From NCBI GenBank assembly GCA_012719125.1, contig JAAYAY010000028.1, forward strand, positions 62,001 to 126,000: 64,000 nt of DNA. The letters are read 5' to 3'. Positions within the stretch are counted from its first letter, which is position 1. Every line of letters begins with the position of its first letter. The stretch is from Planctomycetaceae bacterium. GTDB taxonomy: Bacteria; Planctomycetota; Planctomycetia; Pirellulales; Thermoguttaceae. Shown in pieces: positions 9,301 through 17,049 of this stretch. The notes under the pieces are model-generated. The model was not told the DNA's origin, did no database searches, and worked only from the letters and a program-made list of their open reading frames with translations. The translations under genes were made by a program, and so were the position numbers.

Positions 9301-10683
9301 GCCCTGGTCGATCGTTTGCTCGACCAGACCGCCCATGTCGATTACTGGGCGATGAAGTGGAGCGATGTTCTGCGAATCAAGGCGGAATTCCCGGTCAAGC
9401 TCTGGCCCAACGCGGCTCAGGCCTACTACCGCTGGGTGTGGGAATCGATCGCGCGGAATAAGCCTTATGATCAGTTCGTGCGAGAACTGCTCACTTCCAG
9501 TGGGAGCAATTTCCGTGTTGGGCCGGTCAATTTCTACCGCGGTATCCAGGACAGGACTCCGGAGGGGATTGCCGGGGCTGTGGCACTGGGGTTGATGGGT
9601 ACGCGGATCCACCTGTGGCCGGAAGACCGTCGGGTTGGAACGGCCGCCTTTTTCTGCCAAGTGGGCTATAAGCCTACCAGCGAGTGGAAAGAGGAGATCG
9701 TCTTTTGGGATCCGCTCAACTCGGCCGCGATCCCCGGCTGCACCGCGCCGGGAGTCGACGCGGTGGCGACCGCCGTGACGGTAACCAACCAGATTCCCCA
9801 GGCACTGGCCGAACCGCTGAGCGAGAACGGGGCGCGCGAGGCCGTTTTTCCGGATGGAACCAAGACGTCGATCCCGTCGAATCGCGACCCGCGGGAGGTG
9901 TTTGCCGATTGGCTGATTCGGCCGGAGAATCCCTGGTTTGCCAGGGCGATTGTCAATCGAACCTGGGCGTGGGCGATGGGACGCGGCATCATCGAGGAGC
10001 CGGACGATATTCGGGACGACAACCCACCGGCCAACCCCGAGCTTCTGGCCTGCCTGGAAAAGGAGTTGGTTTCGAGCGGATACGATTTGAAGCATCTGAA
10101 ACGTCTGATCTTTACGTCAACCGTGTACCAGTTTTCTTCGATACCGAAGTTCACAGCGCCGGAAGCGAGGGCCAACTTCGCCAGCTACCTGATGCGGCGT
10201 GTGGAGGCCGAGGTGTTGATCGATGCACTGAACGAGATTACCGGCAGTTCGGACCTGTACACCAGCGCGGTTCCGGAGCCTTTTACCTATATTCCCAGCA
10301 GCATGTCGGCAGTGGAGTTGGCCGACGGCAGCATCAGCAGCTCGTTCCTGACGCTGTTCGGGCGTTCGGCGCGTGCCACGGGAATGGAAAGCGAGCGGGT
10401 CAACGAGCTTGCCTCGTCGCAGTGGCTGCACATGTTGAATTCCGGGCAGGTCCAGAGCAAGCTTCAGAGCGGCCCGAAACTTGCAGCGTTGCTTTCGTCA
10501 GGTGGAAAGCCGAACGAAATCGCCGAAAAGCTCTACTTGACGGTCCTTTCGCGGTTCCCCACGGATGCCGACGTCCAGGCGGCGGAGGAATACGCGAAGG
10601 CCGGGGTGGCGAAAGGGCGCGACGCCTGGATCGATCTGGCCTGGGCGTTGATCAACAGTCCCGAGTTTCTTCTGCGGCATTGA
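6355..10683 (+). CDS. Secreted giant alanine-rich coiled-coil protein with C-terminal DUF1549 and DUF1553
   Basis: The 1442-residue protein starts with a signal peptide (residues 1-22, ending LLTAAEA). Residues 25-900 are almost only Ala, Lys, Glu, Gln and Asp in heptad-like order. Within them a unit of about 85-105 residues recurs at least six times, marked by AAEKAAQEAEAAAKQ, an AxKRKAAEEAK segment, and AAQKLxEAxxQKKSAD. From about residue 920 the sequence becomes an ordinary planctomycete DUF1549 domain (FLRRAYLDLTGKLP; YDQFVRELL). A DUF1553 domain follows (NPWFARAIVNRTWAWAMGRG; SGYDLKHLKRLI). These domains normally sit next to a DUF1501 protein, as here. The usual N-terminal cytochrome-like part is absent and no CXXCH was noticed. 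The long rod may span the periplasm. The first start has no strong ribosome-binding site. Confidence 0.85.
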   Translation: MRIRALLSLAILLAFSCSLLTAAEAPPIADYDAAVKAARDAEAAVAATKGAVEKAAAAQASAEQAAAAKRQQANEAKKKVDDLVAGRQKPAEANLAAVVKAATDAANAKAAADKALAEAGAAVAPAQQAYDAAEKAAQEAQASAKQIGEDAGKSAEEKKKAADEAGAKRAAADAAKAALAQGQQKQQETQNQANAAGQKSAEAEGQKKAAEEALTKVKNEVAAAGQALQAAEQAAKAAEAAAAAAKAGTDQARAAQTAAEKAVAEKRALADQALATASPEVKARVAYEAAEKAAKEAEAAVVPLRAALQTADTAFANASSAAKTKRQKATEAKELAGDPGVEQLKQAEANLPVAIEALTAATNAKPGLDKALADAKAAAQPLQEAYNAAEKAAKEAEAAAKVARDAAAKLDDEAKRATTQAETMRRAADSAAATLARAQKGETSMQDRAGGAAQKLTEAEAEKKSADEALAKANELVATATAAQQAAEKAAQDAEAAAKQVSEDAAKSAEEKKQAADEAVAKRKAAEEAKTALAQAQTAQQGLQKQADTAAQKLARATGQKTMADAAVANAKNQIVAATAALAAAEKAAQDAAKVAEEKNSAVTQAAAKRKAAADAGAALAQAQQGEQQAQAQATAAAQKLAEAQAQKKTADDALTGAKNQAAAATAASEAAEKAAQEAEAKSKQISEDAGKPEAEKKQAGDEAVAKRKAAEEAKAAAARAQESEKAAQGPATTAAQKLTEAEAQKKSADEGLAKAKNQVATATAANQAAQEAAKEILQLDAANQQAAADAAAKRKLANEAKAALDPKAKALEQAAVQANNGAQSLARAEARKKSAEEGLASLKARIASSKQTHEADEKAAQEAEAAAVPLKAEADKARAAYTDARKIADDKRALAEQAKAQWYRLVAARQVASIMESPEPPKPANRIDEIVFAKLASLGVKPALCSDAVFLRRAYLDLTGKLPGAEEAKAFIVDANPGKRVALVDRLLDQTAHVDYWAMKWSDVLRIKAEFPVKLWPNAAQAYYRWVWESIARNKPYDQFVRELLTSSGSNFRVGPVNFYRGIQDRTPEGIAGAVALGLMGTRIHLWPEDRRVGTAAFFCQVGYKPTSEWKEEIVFWDPLNSAAIPGCTAPGVDAVATAVTVTNQIPQALAEPLSENGAREAVFPDGTKTSIPSNRDPREVFADWLIRPENPWFARAIVNRTWAWAMGRGIIEEPDDIRDDNPPANPELLACLEKELVSSGYDLKHLKRLIFTSTVYQFSSIPKFTAPEARANFASYLMRRVEAEVLIDALNEITGSSDLYTSAVPEPFTYIPSSMSAVELADGSISSSFLTLFGRSARATGMESERVNELASSQWLHMLNSGQVQSKLQSGPKLAALLSSGGKPNEIAEKLYLTVLSRFPTDADVQAAEEYAKAGVAKGRDAWIDLAWALINSPEFLLRH

Positions 10684-10767
10684 TTGTTGCTGGAGGAATC
10701 GGATATACAGAATGGTCGGTTTCCTGGCATGGCAATCCAAGGGGAAGTAAGAGGGAGAACTGAGATC

Positions 10768-12186
10768 ATGAAGACGAACCAGAGTCCGGACAATCGCCGA
10801 CAAGTGTCCCGGCGCGAAGCCCTGCGGACCGGCGCCTGCGGAGCGGCGGCGGCATTGGCAGCCGGCGGCTTGAACTCCCGCGTCTACGCGGCCCCGGCCG
10901 AGCAGACGCCCGAGCAGAAAGCCGCCGATGAGAAAGCTGCCCGAGACGAGGCGGCCAAGACGAAAGCCAAGGCGAAGAAGGTGCAGGCCAAGTCGGTCAT
11001 TCAGATCTTCTTGTGGGGCGGCATGTCGCACAACGACGCCTGGGACCCGAAACCGGGAACGGGTTACGACTTTTTGGGCGAGTTCGACAAGTTCATTCCG
11101 ACGAACGTACCAGGCATCCAACTCGGCGCACTGTTCCCCCAACTGGCCAAACAGGCGGACAAGTATTCGTTGATCCGCAGCATGACCCACGGTAACAACG
11201 GCCATGAGACGGCGGCCTACTTGATGCAAACCGGCCACAAGCCGGGCGGGCGGCTGGCCTACCCCAGCGTGGGCGCCATCTTCACCTTCTTCAAGAAGGA
11301 ACAGTACAAGGGGCTGCTTCCGCCTTACGTGGTGATGCTCCAGGCAGCCGGCCGATTCTCGGAAGAGGGCTTTTTGGGCCCGGCGTACAAGCCTTTCGCC
11401 ACGGGCGGCGATCCCAACGCGGCCCGGTTCGAGGTCGAGGGAATCGTCAACCGGGGAATCGACGACGGGCGGCAGCGAGCCCGCCGCGAACTGGTCGACA
11501 AGATCAATCTCATGGGCTACGGGCTTGCAGAAGCCCCGGAGATGGCCGCGGTGGAAGAGGCCAAGCAGAAAGCCTACGGGTTGATTTTGGGCTCGGGGAA
11601 GGAAGTGTTCAACCTCGACAACGAACCGAAGGAACTCAGAGATCGCTACGGCCGGAACACGTTCGGCCAGGAATGCCTGGCGGCGCGGCGGCTGGTTGAG
11701 GCGGGTGTGCCCTACGTCACCATCAGTTTCCCCGGCGGCTGGGACACGCATTCGAACCACTTCGCGACGATGAAGCGACAGTGTCCGATGTTGGACCAAG
11801 GCCTGGCAGTGCTGCTTGCGGACTTGAGCGAAAGGGGCCTGCTGGACAGCACGCTGGTTTGGTGCACGGGCGAGTTCGGCCGAACGCCCAAGGTGTCTTG
11901 GGAGCCGCCGTGGAACGGGGGACGCCATCATTTCGGCTCGGTGTTCACCGTGCTGGTCGCCGGCGGCGGATTCAAGGGCGGCTGCGTCGTCGGCTCGTCC
12001 GACGAGAAAGGCGAGAAGGTCAAGGAACGGCCGGTCTACCCGTCGGACCTGCTGGGTACGATGTACCTGCTGGCCGGCATCGACGCCAGTGCCAAGTTGC
12101 CGCATCCCTGGGGCTTGGACGCCTACGTTTTGGACACCGAGAACGAAGGCATGCAGTCAGCCGGGCTTCTGGAAGAGATATTGTAG
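10768..12186 (+). CDS. DUF1501 family protein, Tat-exported
   Basis: The start at 10768 is chosen because AGGGAG precedes it by about 10 bases; the frame is open further back to 10684 but without a ribosome-binding site. The product has 472 residues. A twin-arginine signal (SRREALR followed by an Ala-rich stretch) begins near residue 13. Next comes a 30-residue Ala/Lys/Glu linker (ADEKAARDEAAKTKAKAKK) that resembles the rod of the preceding gene product. The DUF1501 fold, related to alkaline phosphatases and sulfatases, follows with IQIFLWGGMSHNDAWDPKPG, SMTHGNNGHE, GGWDTHSNHF and WCTGEFGRTPKV. The pairing DUF1549/1553 plus DUF1501 is one of the commonest planctomycete gene neighbourhoods. 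Its biochemical role is unproven. Confidence 0.9.
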   Translation: MKTNQSPDNRRQVSRREALRTGACGAAAALAAGGLNSRVYAAPAEQTPEQKAADEKAARDEAAKTKAKAKKVQAKSVIQIFLWGGMSHNDAWDPKPGTGYDFLGEFDKFIPTNVPGIQLGALFPQLAKQADKYSLIRSMTHGNNGHETAAYLMQTGHKPGGRLAYPSVGAIFTFFKKEQYKGLLPPYVVMLQAAGRFSEEGFLGPAYKPFATGGDPNAARFEVEGIVNRGIDDGRQRARRELVDKINLMGYGLAEAPEMAAVEEAKQKAYGLILGSGKEVFNLDNEPKELRDRYGRNTFGQECLAARRLVEAGVPYVTISFPGGWDTHSNHFATMKRQCPMLDQGLAVLLADLSERGLLDSTLVWCTGEFGRTPKVSWEPPWNGGRHHFGSVFTVLVAGGGFKGGCVVGSSDEKGEKVKERPVYPSDLLGTMYLLAGIDASAKLPHPWGLDAYVLDTENEGMQSAGLLEEIL

Positions 12187-12271
12187 CCATCGATAGTGCG
12201 TGGCGATCGGTACGCCAGGGTGACTGCCGGACCGCGGCACCGGAAACCGACCGCAGACCTGGAGGAACTCA

Positions 12272-14578
12272 ATGAGTCGATTGAAGAGACTTCCGATCCT
12301 GGGACTGGTGGTGCTTGTGGCCGCGGCGTCGCCGGCCTGGGCGCAGAACCAGTACATCGGTTTCGTTTATCCGGCCGGCGGCCAGCAGGGCACGACGTTC
12401 CCGATCAGGTTGGGAGGGCAAGGTCTCGCCCATGCTTGCGACGTGGTGGTGACCGGTGAAGGCGTCTCCGCTCGGCTGGTGGATCACTACCGGGTCATGG
12501 ACAATCAGGAACTGGGTTTGCTCCGAAAGCAACTGAACGAGTTGAAGAAGAAGGAGACAACGGTCGACGACGGGATGGTCTCGAAGATGACCTGGTTCGA
12601 GTTTCCCGCGACCATCGGCCCCGACAGCGGCCGTGACGAGGTCGCCGGTCTGATATGCCCGTCCTGCGGCGCCCTCAACCCGCTCGGCGCCACCGTTTGC
12701 AGCACCTGCAATGAGAAGCTGGAAAAGCTGGTCGACGTGAAAGCGGGCGAAAAGGAAGCCAAGAGCGAAACTCCCAAAACCGAGAACGAAGCGGCCAAGC
12801 AGAAGCTGATCGAGCGGATTGAAATGAGGTTTGCGGAAGACGAGCGCAACCCGGCCGTTCGCTCGCAGACCGAGTTGGTCTTTGCCGAGATCACCGTAGA
12901 CCCCGACGCCAAACCGGGTCGGCGAGAGATTCGGGTGGTCACCAAGTTGGGCGTCTCCAACCCGTTGCCCTTCTATCTGGGGCAGGTGCCGGAAGTCGCC
13001 CGCAAGCCGATGAAGACCTGCCAGCTCCCGGTACTCGGCAAAGAGCACCTGGCCCAGCGCAAGCGGCCCCCGGAAGAGGAGGAACTGAAGGTCACGTTGC
13101 CGTGCACGATGAACGGGCAGATCGCGGCGGGCGAGGTGAACCGGTATCGTTTTGAGGCCGCCAAGGGGCAGCGTCTGGTCATTTCCGCCAAGGCTCGGGA
13201 CCTGGTGCCCTACGTTGCCGACGGCGTTCCCGGTTGGTTCCAAGCCGTGCTGAAGCTCTACGACGCGAGCGGACAAGAACTGGCGTACAACGACGATTTT
13301 CGTTTCAGGCCGGACCCGGTGATCTTCTTCGAAGCCCCCGAGGACGGCGAGTACGTTCTCACGATCAATGAAGCGCTGTTTCGCGGCCGCGAGAGTTTCG
13401 TGTATCGAATCACCGTCAGTGAGTTGCCTTTTGTAACCAGCATCTTCCCCCTGGGCGGTCGCGTGGGCGAACCGGTCACCATCGAGATGGACGGCTGGAA
13501 TTTGGAGAAATGCACCCTGGCCGCGCCGCCGAAAGAGGCCAAACCGGGGGATCACCTGATTGCCGCCACGAATGGGGAATTCGTTTCCAACTACGTGCCC
13601 TTCGCCCTCGATACCTTGCCGGAGTGCCTGGACACGGAATCCAACGACGAGCCGCCGAAGGCCCAGAAAGTGACTCTTCCGGTCATCGTCAACGGGCGGG
13701 CGGATCACCCGGGCGACTGGGACGTGTTCGAGGTGGAAGGAAAAGCGGGCGAGACGATCGTGGCGGAAGTCCGTGCGCGCCGGCTCGGCTCCCCCTTTGA
13801 CTCTTTCGTCAAGGTCACTGGCCCGGACGGCAAGGTGATCGCGCTGAACGACGATCATTTCGACGCGGGATCGGGGCTGAACACCGACCATGCCGATTCC
13901 TACCTGATGGTGAAGCTGCCGGCCGATGGGAAGTACTTCGTTCACATCGGCGACACGTCGCGCCGCGGAGGCAAGGAGTATGCCTACCGGCTCCGCATCA
14001 GCCTGCCGCAGCCCGATTTCGAGTTGCGTGTCGTTCCTTCCAGGATCGTTCTCCGCAGCAAAGCGTCTGCTAACGTGACCGTTTACGCCATCCGGAAAGA
14101 CGGATACACGGGGCCGATCAAGCTGAGTTTCAAAGACCTGCCGGAGGGGCTGGAATCGGCCGGCGCCACGCTGGCGGCCGATAAGGAGGTTGTTGGAATG
14201 GCGGTGAAGACCAGCCTCACGGAGATGGAAAAGCCGGTCAACGTCACCGTGCTGGGCAGTGCGCAGATGGGCGACAAGGAAATAGTCCATGAGGCCGTGC
14301 CGGCTGAAGACAGGATGCAGGCCTTCCTCTGGCGTCATCTGCTGCCGGCCGAGAACCAGCCGGTCTTGGTCTTCAATCCCTCCTACCAGCCGCCGGCCGA
14401 CCGCATTCGCCCGCCGATCCGCGATGAGGATCGGCCGAAGGACGCGCAGCGAACGCTGACGAAGTCGTCGGTGGACTACTACATGAGGCAGATCGAGCGT
14501 CTGTACCAGGAGTGGTTCTTCACCGACGACTTCGCCAACCGCGAGATTGGAGGCATCGAAGCTCGATTGATTCAGTGA
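12272..14578 (+). CDS. Secreted pre-peptidase (PPC)-domain protein with an internal zinc ribbon
   Basis: The 768-residue protein has a signal peptide ending at PAWA (about 25) and a start preceded by GGAGG. It completes a three-gene set with the DUF1549/1553 and DUF1501 genes. Several beta-rich units of PPC type are visible, for example EVNRYRFEAAKGQRLVISAKA near 290 and GDWDVFEVEGKAGETIVAEV near 485. Around residue 128-148 there is CPSC-x12-CSTC, a rubredoxin-like zinc ribbon seldom seen in exported proteins. It is followed by a Lys/Glu-rich linker (about 155-185). PPC domains often mediate surface or substrate binding. No peptidase domain is present, so the protein is probably a structural or binding partner. 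Confidence 0.8.
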   Translation: MSRLKRLPILGLVVLVAAASPAWAQNQYIGFVYPAGGQQGTTFPIRLGGQGLAHACDVVVTGEGVSARLVDHYRVMDNQELGLLRKQLNELKKKETTVDDGMVSKMTWFEFPATIGPDSGRDEVAGLICPSCGALNPLGATVCSTCNEKLEKLVDVKAGEKEAKSETPKTENEAAKQKLIERIEMRFAEDERNPAVRSQTELVFAEITVDPDAKPGRREIRVVTKLGVSNPLPFYLGQVPEVARKPMKTCQLPVLGKEHLAQRKRPPEEEELKVTLPCTMNGQIAAGEVNRYRFEAAKGQRLVISAKARDLVPYVADGVPGWFQAVLKLYDASGQELAYNDDFRFRPDPVIFFEAPEDGEYVLTINEALFRGRESFVYRITVSELPFVTSIFPLGGRVGEPVTIEMDGWNLEKCTLAAPPKEAKPGDHLIAATNGEFVSNYVPFALDTLPECLDTESNDEPPKAQKVTLPVIVNGRADHPGDWDVFEVEGKAGETIVAEVRARRLGSPFDSFVKVTGPDGKVIALNDDHFDAGSGLNTDHADSYLMVKLPADGKYFVHIGDTSRRGGKEYAYRLRISLPQPDFELRVVPSRIVLRSKASANVTVYAIRKDGYTGPIKLSFKDLPEGLESAGATLAADKEVVGMAVKTSLTEMEKPVNVTVLGSAQMGDKEIVHEAVPAEDRMQAFLWRHLLPAENQPVLVFNPSYQPPADRIRPPIRDEDRPKDAQRTLTKSSVDYYMRQIERLYQEWFFTDDFANREIGGIEARLIQ

Positions 14579-14597
14579 GAATCGTCGAAACGACCGA

Positions 14598-14777
14598 TCA
14601 ACCTACGATCGTTCCTTCGATCGGGCTCGACGCCGTGGCGTAGAGCTTCTTGGGGATCAACTCCAAATTAACCTCGACGGCAACGAATTTGCCGGCCAGA
14701 TCCAGTTGCTCCAGCAGCGCAGCGACGGTCGGACTGTCGGCCACATCGCGTGGATTGCCGTTGACGGTCAGTTTCAC
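14598..14777 (-). CDS. thiS: ThiS-like sulfur-carrier protein lacking the C-terminal GlyGly
   Basis: The first 45 residues match ThiS closely: VKLTVNGNPRDV, then TVAALLEQL and FVAVEVNLELIPKK, the beta-grasp core. GTG at 14777 is taken as start because AAGGGA precedes it by six bases. ThiS normally continues for about 20 more residues to a VGGG end, whose last Gly is adenylated and thiocarboxylated for thiazole synthesis. Here the tail diverges (SSPIEGTIVG) and stops without GlyGly at residue 59. I found no frame giving the normal tail in the next 20 bases. It is either a decayed thiS or a beta-grasp protein with a different role. The preceding minus-strand gene ends 20 bases upstream. Confidence 0.6.
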   Translation of the reverse strand: MKLTVNGNPRDVADSPTVAALLEQLDLAGKFVAVEVNLELIPKKLYATASSPIEGTIVG

Positions 14778-14796
14778 AGGGTTCCCTTGTGGCGAA

Positions 14797-15339
14797 TCAT
14801 TCCGGCCGAAGCATGGCGGCACTGAATTGTTCGCCGGCCCTGAGAATCAACTGGGCTTTGTACGGCTTGTCGGCATTGAAGAACTCGCGCTGCCACGGGA
14901 TGACGTAGGCCATGACGATGCCCGTGTTGGTCTCGGCCACGTAGACCGCCGTGTTGCCGATGGTCGGATTCCCCTTCGTCGGTATCTTGACGGTCCCGGT
15001 AACCATGAGGTAGTTGGGACTCTGTGGCATCTGAACTCCCCCACCGGTGACGCTGATCACTCTCTGGAGGTCGGCATGCACATTTGTGGTGAAGTGCGAT
15101 TGAAATGCGAAAGACATCCGCGAAAGAACGGCGGCGTTCAGGTTGCCGGTGAGGTAATCGAGGTAGAAGACGGCCTCGGTTTCCGGGTCGACGAAGCCGG
15201 TGGCGATGGCGAAATTCTCCACGCGATCGGTTGCCGAAGCATGGATGGGCGCTTGTGGCCAGAGGCCGCCCAGGACCAAACCGACGACCAGCCCGACAGC
15301 CAACCCCAGCCCCCAACCGTATGTACGATAACGAGCCAT
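14797..15339 (-). CDS. Conserved-looking membrane-anchored protein of unknown function
   Basis: The start at 15339 is preceded by AAGGGGAT, six bases upstream; an earlier in-frame ATG lies at 15426. The 180-residue product has one N-terminal transmembrane segment (LGLAVGLVVGLVLGGLW) and a soluble remainder that begins VENFAIATGFVDPETEAVFYLDYLTG and later has GIVMAYVIPW. The second half looks like a small beta-rich periplasmic domain. No known enzyme motif is visible. It lies directly upstream of the ThiS-like gene with a 19-bp gap and is probably cotranscribed. I do not recognise the family beyond a general impression that planctomycetes carry similar proteins. Confidence 0.75.
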   Translation of the reverse strand: MARYRTYGWGLGLAVGLVVGLVLGGLWPQAPIHASATDRVENFAIATGFVDPETEAVFYLDYLTGNLNAAVLSRMSFAFQSHFTTNVHADLQRVISVTGGGVQMPQSPNYLMVTGTVKIPTKGNPTIGNTAVYVAETNTGIVMAYVIPWQREFFNADKPYKAQLILRAGEQFSAAMLRPE

Positions 15340-15615
15340 CGAGATCCCCTTCATTCTGTAGTTCTTGGAAACATGCCCTGCCCCTTGACGCATCTTACTG
15401 CCTTTTTCCATTTTCATCCAGCACAAGGCCGAAATTCGGCAGGCCCTTGCAAAGGGTCGGTGAACGTTCTATAACCGCCAAACGTTACGGGCATGTTACG
15501 AGCTGCCGGCAGGACCGTGGTCCTGTCGGCCGGCCTCCGGAGGCGGAATCGCTCGCTCCGGCGGGCTTGCAGAAATCAGTTGCTGGCAAATGGTTGTAGT
15601 TGAGGAGACACCAGA

Positions 15616-16797
15616 ATGGCTACCATCAATGTCGCCCTGATCGGGCAGGGGTTCATGGGACGCTCCCACTCCAATGCGTGGGGGCAGGTTTCGAAGTTCT
15701 TCAAGCCGCCGCTCAAACCGGTCATGCACACGGTTTTCGGGCAACCCGAAGAGAATCCCCGGGCTTTTGCCGACAACTGGGGCTGGCAAAATGCCTCGAC
15801 CGACTGGCAGTCGCTGGTGGGGTCGGACGAAATCGGGCTGGTCGACATCGTGACGCCCAACTACATGCACGCCCCCCCCGCTCGTGCGGCCATTGCCGCG
15901 GGGAAGGCGGTTTCCTGTGAGAAGCCGATCGCCGGCACCCTGGACGACGCCCGGGCCATGGTCGAGGCGGCCAAGGCCAAGGGCGTGAAGACCTTCGTCT
16001 GGTTCAACTACCGCCGCGTTCCGGCCGTCGCCCTGGCCCACAAGATGGTGACCTCCGGCGAGTTGGGCGAGATTCGCCACGTCCGGGCCGTCTATCTCCA
16101 GGACTGGGCCGGTGAATCGGTTCCCCTGTTCTGGCGGTTCGAGAAGCAGTGGGCCGGTTCGGGCGCCCACGGCGACCTGAATGCCCACATCATCGACATG
16201 ACCCGGTTCGTCACTGGCCAGGAAATCACCCAGATCGCCGGCGCCATTGCCGAGACGTTCATCAAGGAGCGTACCCTGGCGGGCGGCACGGCCCGCGGCG
16301 GCATCGCCGACGGCGGAAAGGCCGCAAGCGGCAAGGGGAAGGTGACAGTCGACGACACCGTGCTCTTCCTGGCGAGGTTCTCCGGCGGGGCCGTGGCCAG
16401 CTTCGAAGCCGCGCGGCAGGCCACCGGCAACCAGAACCGCAACGGCTTCGAGATCAACGGCACCAAGGGATCGCTCAAGTTCGACTTCGAGCGGATGAAC
16501 GAGCTCCAATACTACGATGCGCGGTTGCCGCGAGCCGTCCAGGGCTGGAGCACGATCATGTGTACCCACGGCGGCGACCACCCCTACGTGGCCAACTGGT
16601 GGCCCGACGCCCACATCATCGGCTACGAGCACGGCTTCACCAACCAGGCCTACGACATCATGCGGGTTCTGGCCGGCGAAGAGCCCACCGTTCCGATCCC
16701 CGACTTCGAAGACGCCTACAACACCCAGCGCGTCCTGGAAGCCTCGCTGCTCTGCGCGGAACAAGGGCACCCGATCAACATGGCCGACGTGAAGTAG
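15616..16797 (+). CDS. Gfo/Idh/MocA family NAD(P)-dependent oxidoreductase
   Basis: The 393-residue protein starts at an ATG with GAGGAG nine bases upstream. The Rossmann motif IGQGFMGRSHSNAW lies at residues 9-22. The EKP motif (CEKPIAGTLDDA) lies near residue 101 and supplies the conserved Lys. GDLNAHIIDM near 190 is typical of the second, substrate-binding domain. No export signal is visible, so it should act in the cytoplasm on a sugar, inositol or related polyol. Neighbouring genes do not define the substrate. A strong hairpin lies 116 bases after the stop. Confidence 0.9.
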   Translation: MATINVALIGQGFMGRSHSNAWGQVSKFFKPPLKPVMHTVFGQPEENPRAFADNWGWQNASTDWQSLVGSDEIGLVDIVTPNYMHAPPARAAIAAGKAVSCEKPIAGTLDDARAMVEAAKAKGVKTFVWFNYRRVPAVALAHKMVTSGELGEIRHVRAVYLQDWAGESVPLFWRFEKQWAGSGAHGDLNAHIIDMTRFVTGQEITQIAGAIAETFIKERTLAGGTARGGIADGGKAASGKGKVTVDDTVLFLARFSGGAVASFEAARQATGNQNRNGFEINGTKGSLKFDFERMNELQYYDARLPRAVQGWSTIMCTHGGDHPYVANWWPDAHIIGYEHGFTNQAYDIMRVLAGEEPTVPIPDFEDAYNTQRVLEASLLCAEQGHPINMADVK

Positions 16798-16913
16798 CCG
16801 TAGGTTGGCTCTCCTGAGCCGACTACAAGCTCCACCAGAAAGCCCGGTTCTGGAAAGCCAAGCTAAGAAGGAGCGCCTTCGCAAAGCGGGACCATTCGAT
16901 ACGTTGCAGCGTG

Positions 16914-16951
16914 AGGCGTCGCCGGCAATACGGACATTGTCGGCGACGCCT
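16914..16951 (+). terminator. Strong hairpin after the oxidoreductase gene
   Basis: AGGCGTCGCCGGCAAT and ATTGTCGGCGACGCCT form a 16-bp stem with one G-U pair around a 6-base loop. It is followed by GGTTTGTTG, only moderately T-rich, so it could be a terminator or an RNA-stabilising stem. Confidence 0.55.
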
Positions 16952-17049
16952 GGTTTGTTGCGCGGTGGGAGATGGTCCAGCCCAGTTGTTGTGGTATTGC
17001 CTTGGGGATAAACTAAGGGTCTGTCGCCTAGTGGTCTGGAGCCCCCTGG

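Noticed and set aside
6391-10095. A 1234-codon open frame on the strand opposite the giant coiled-coil gene
   Set aside because: It arises from the biased GCG/AAG/GAG codons of the sense gene. Its product is Leu/Arg/Gly-rich, without domains or a ribosome-binding site.
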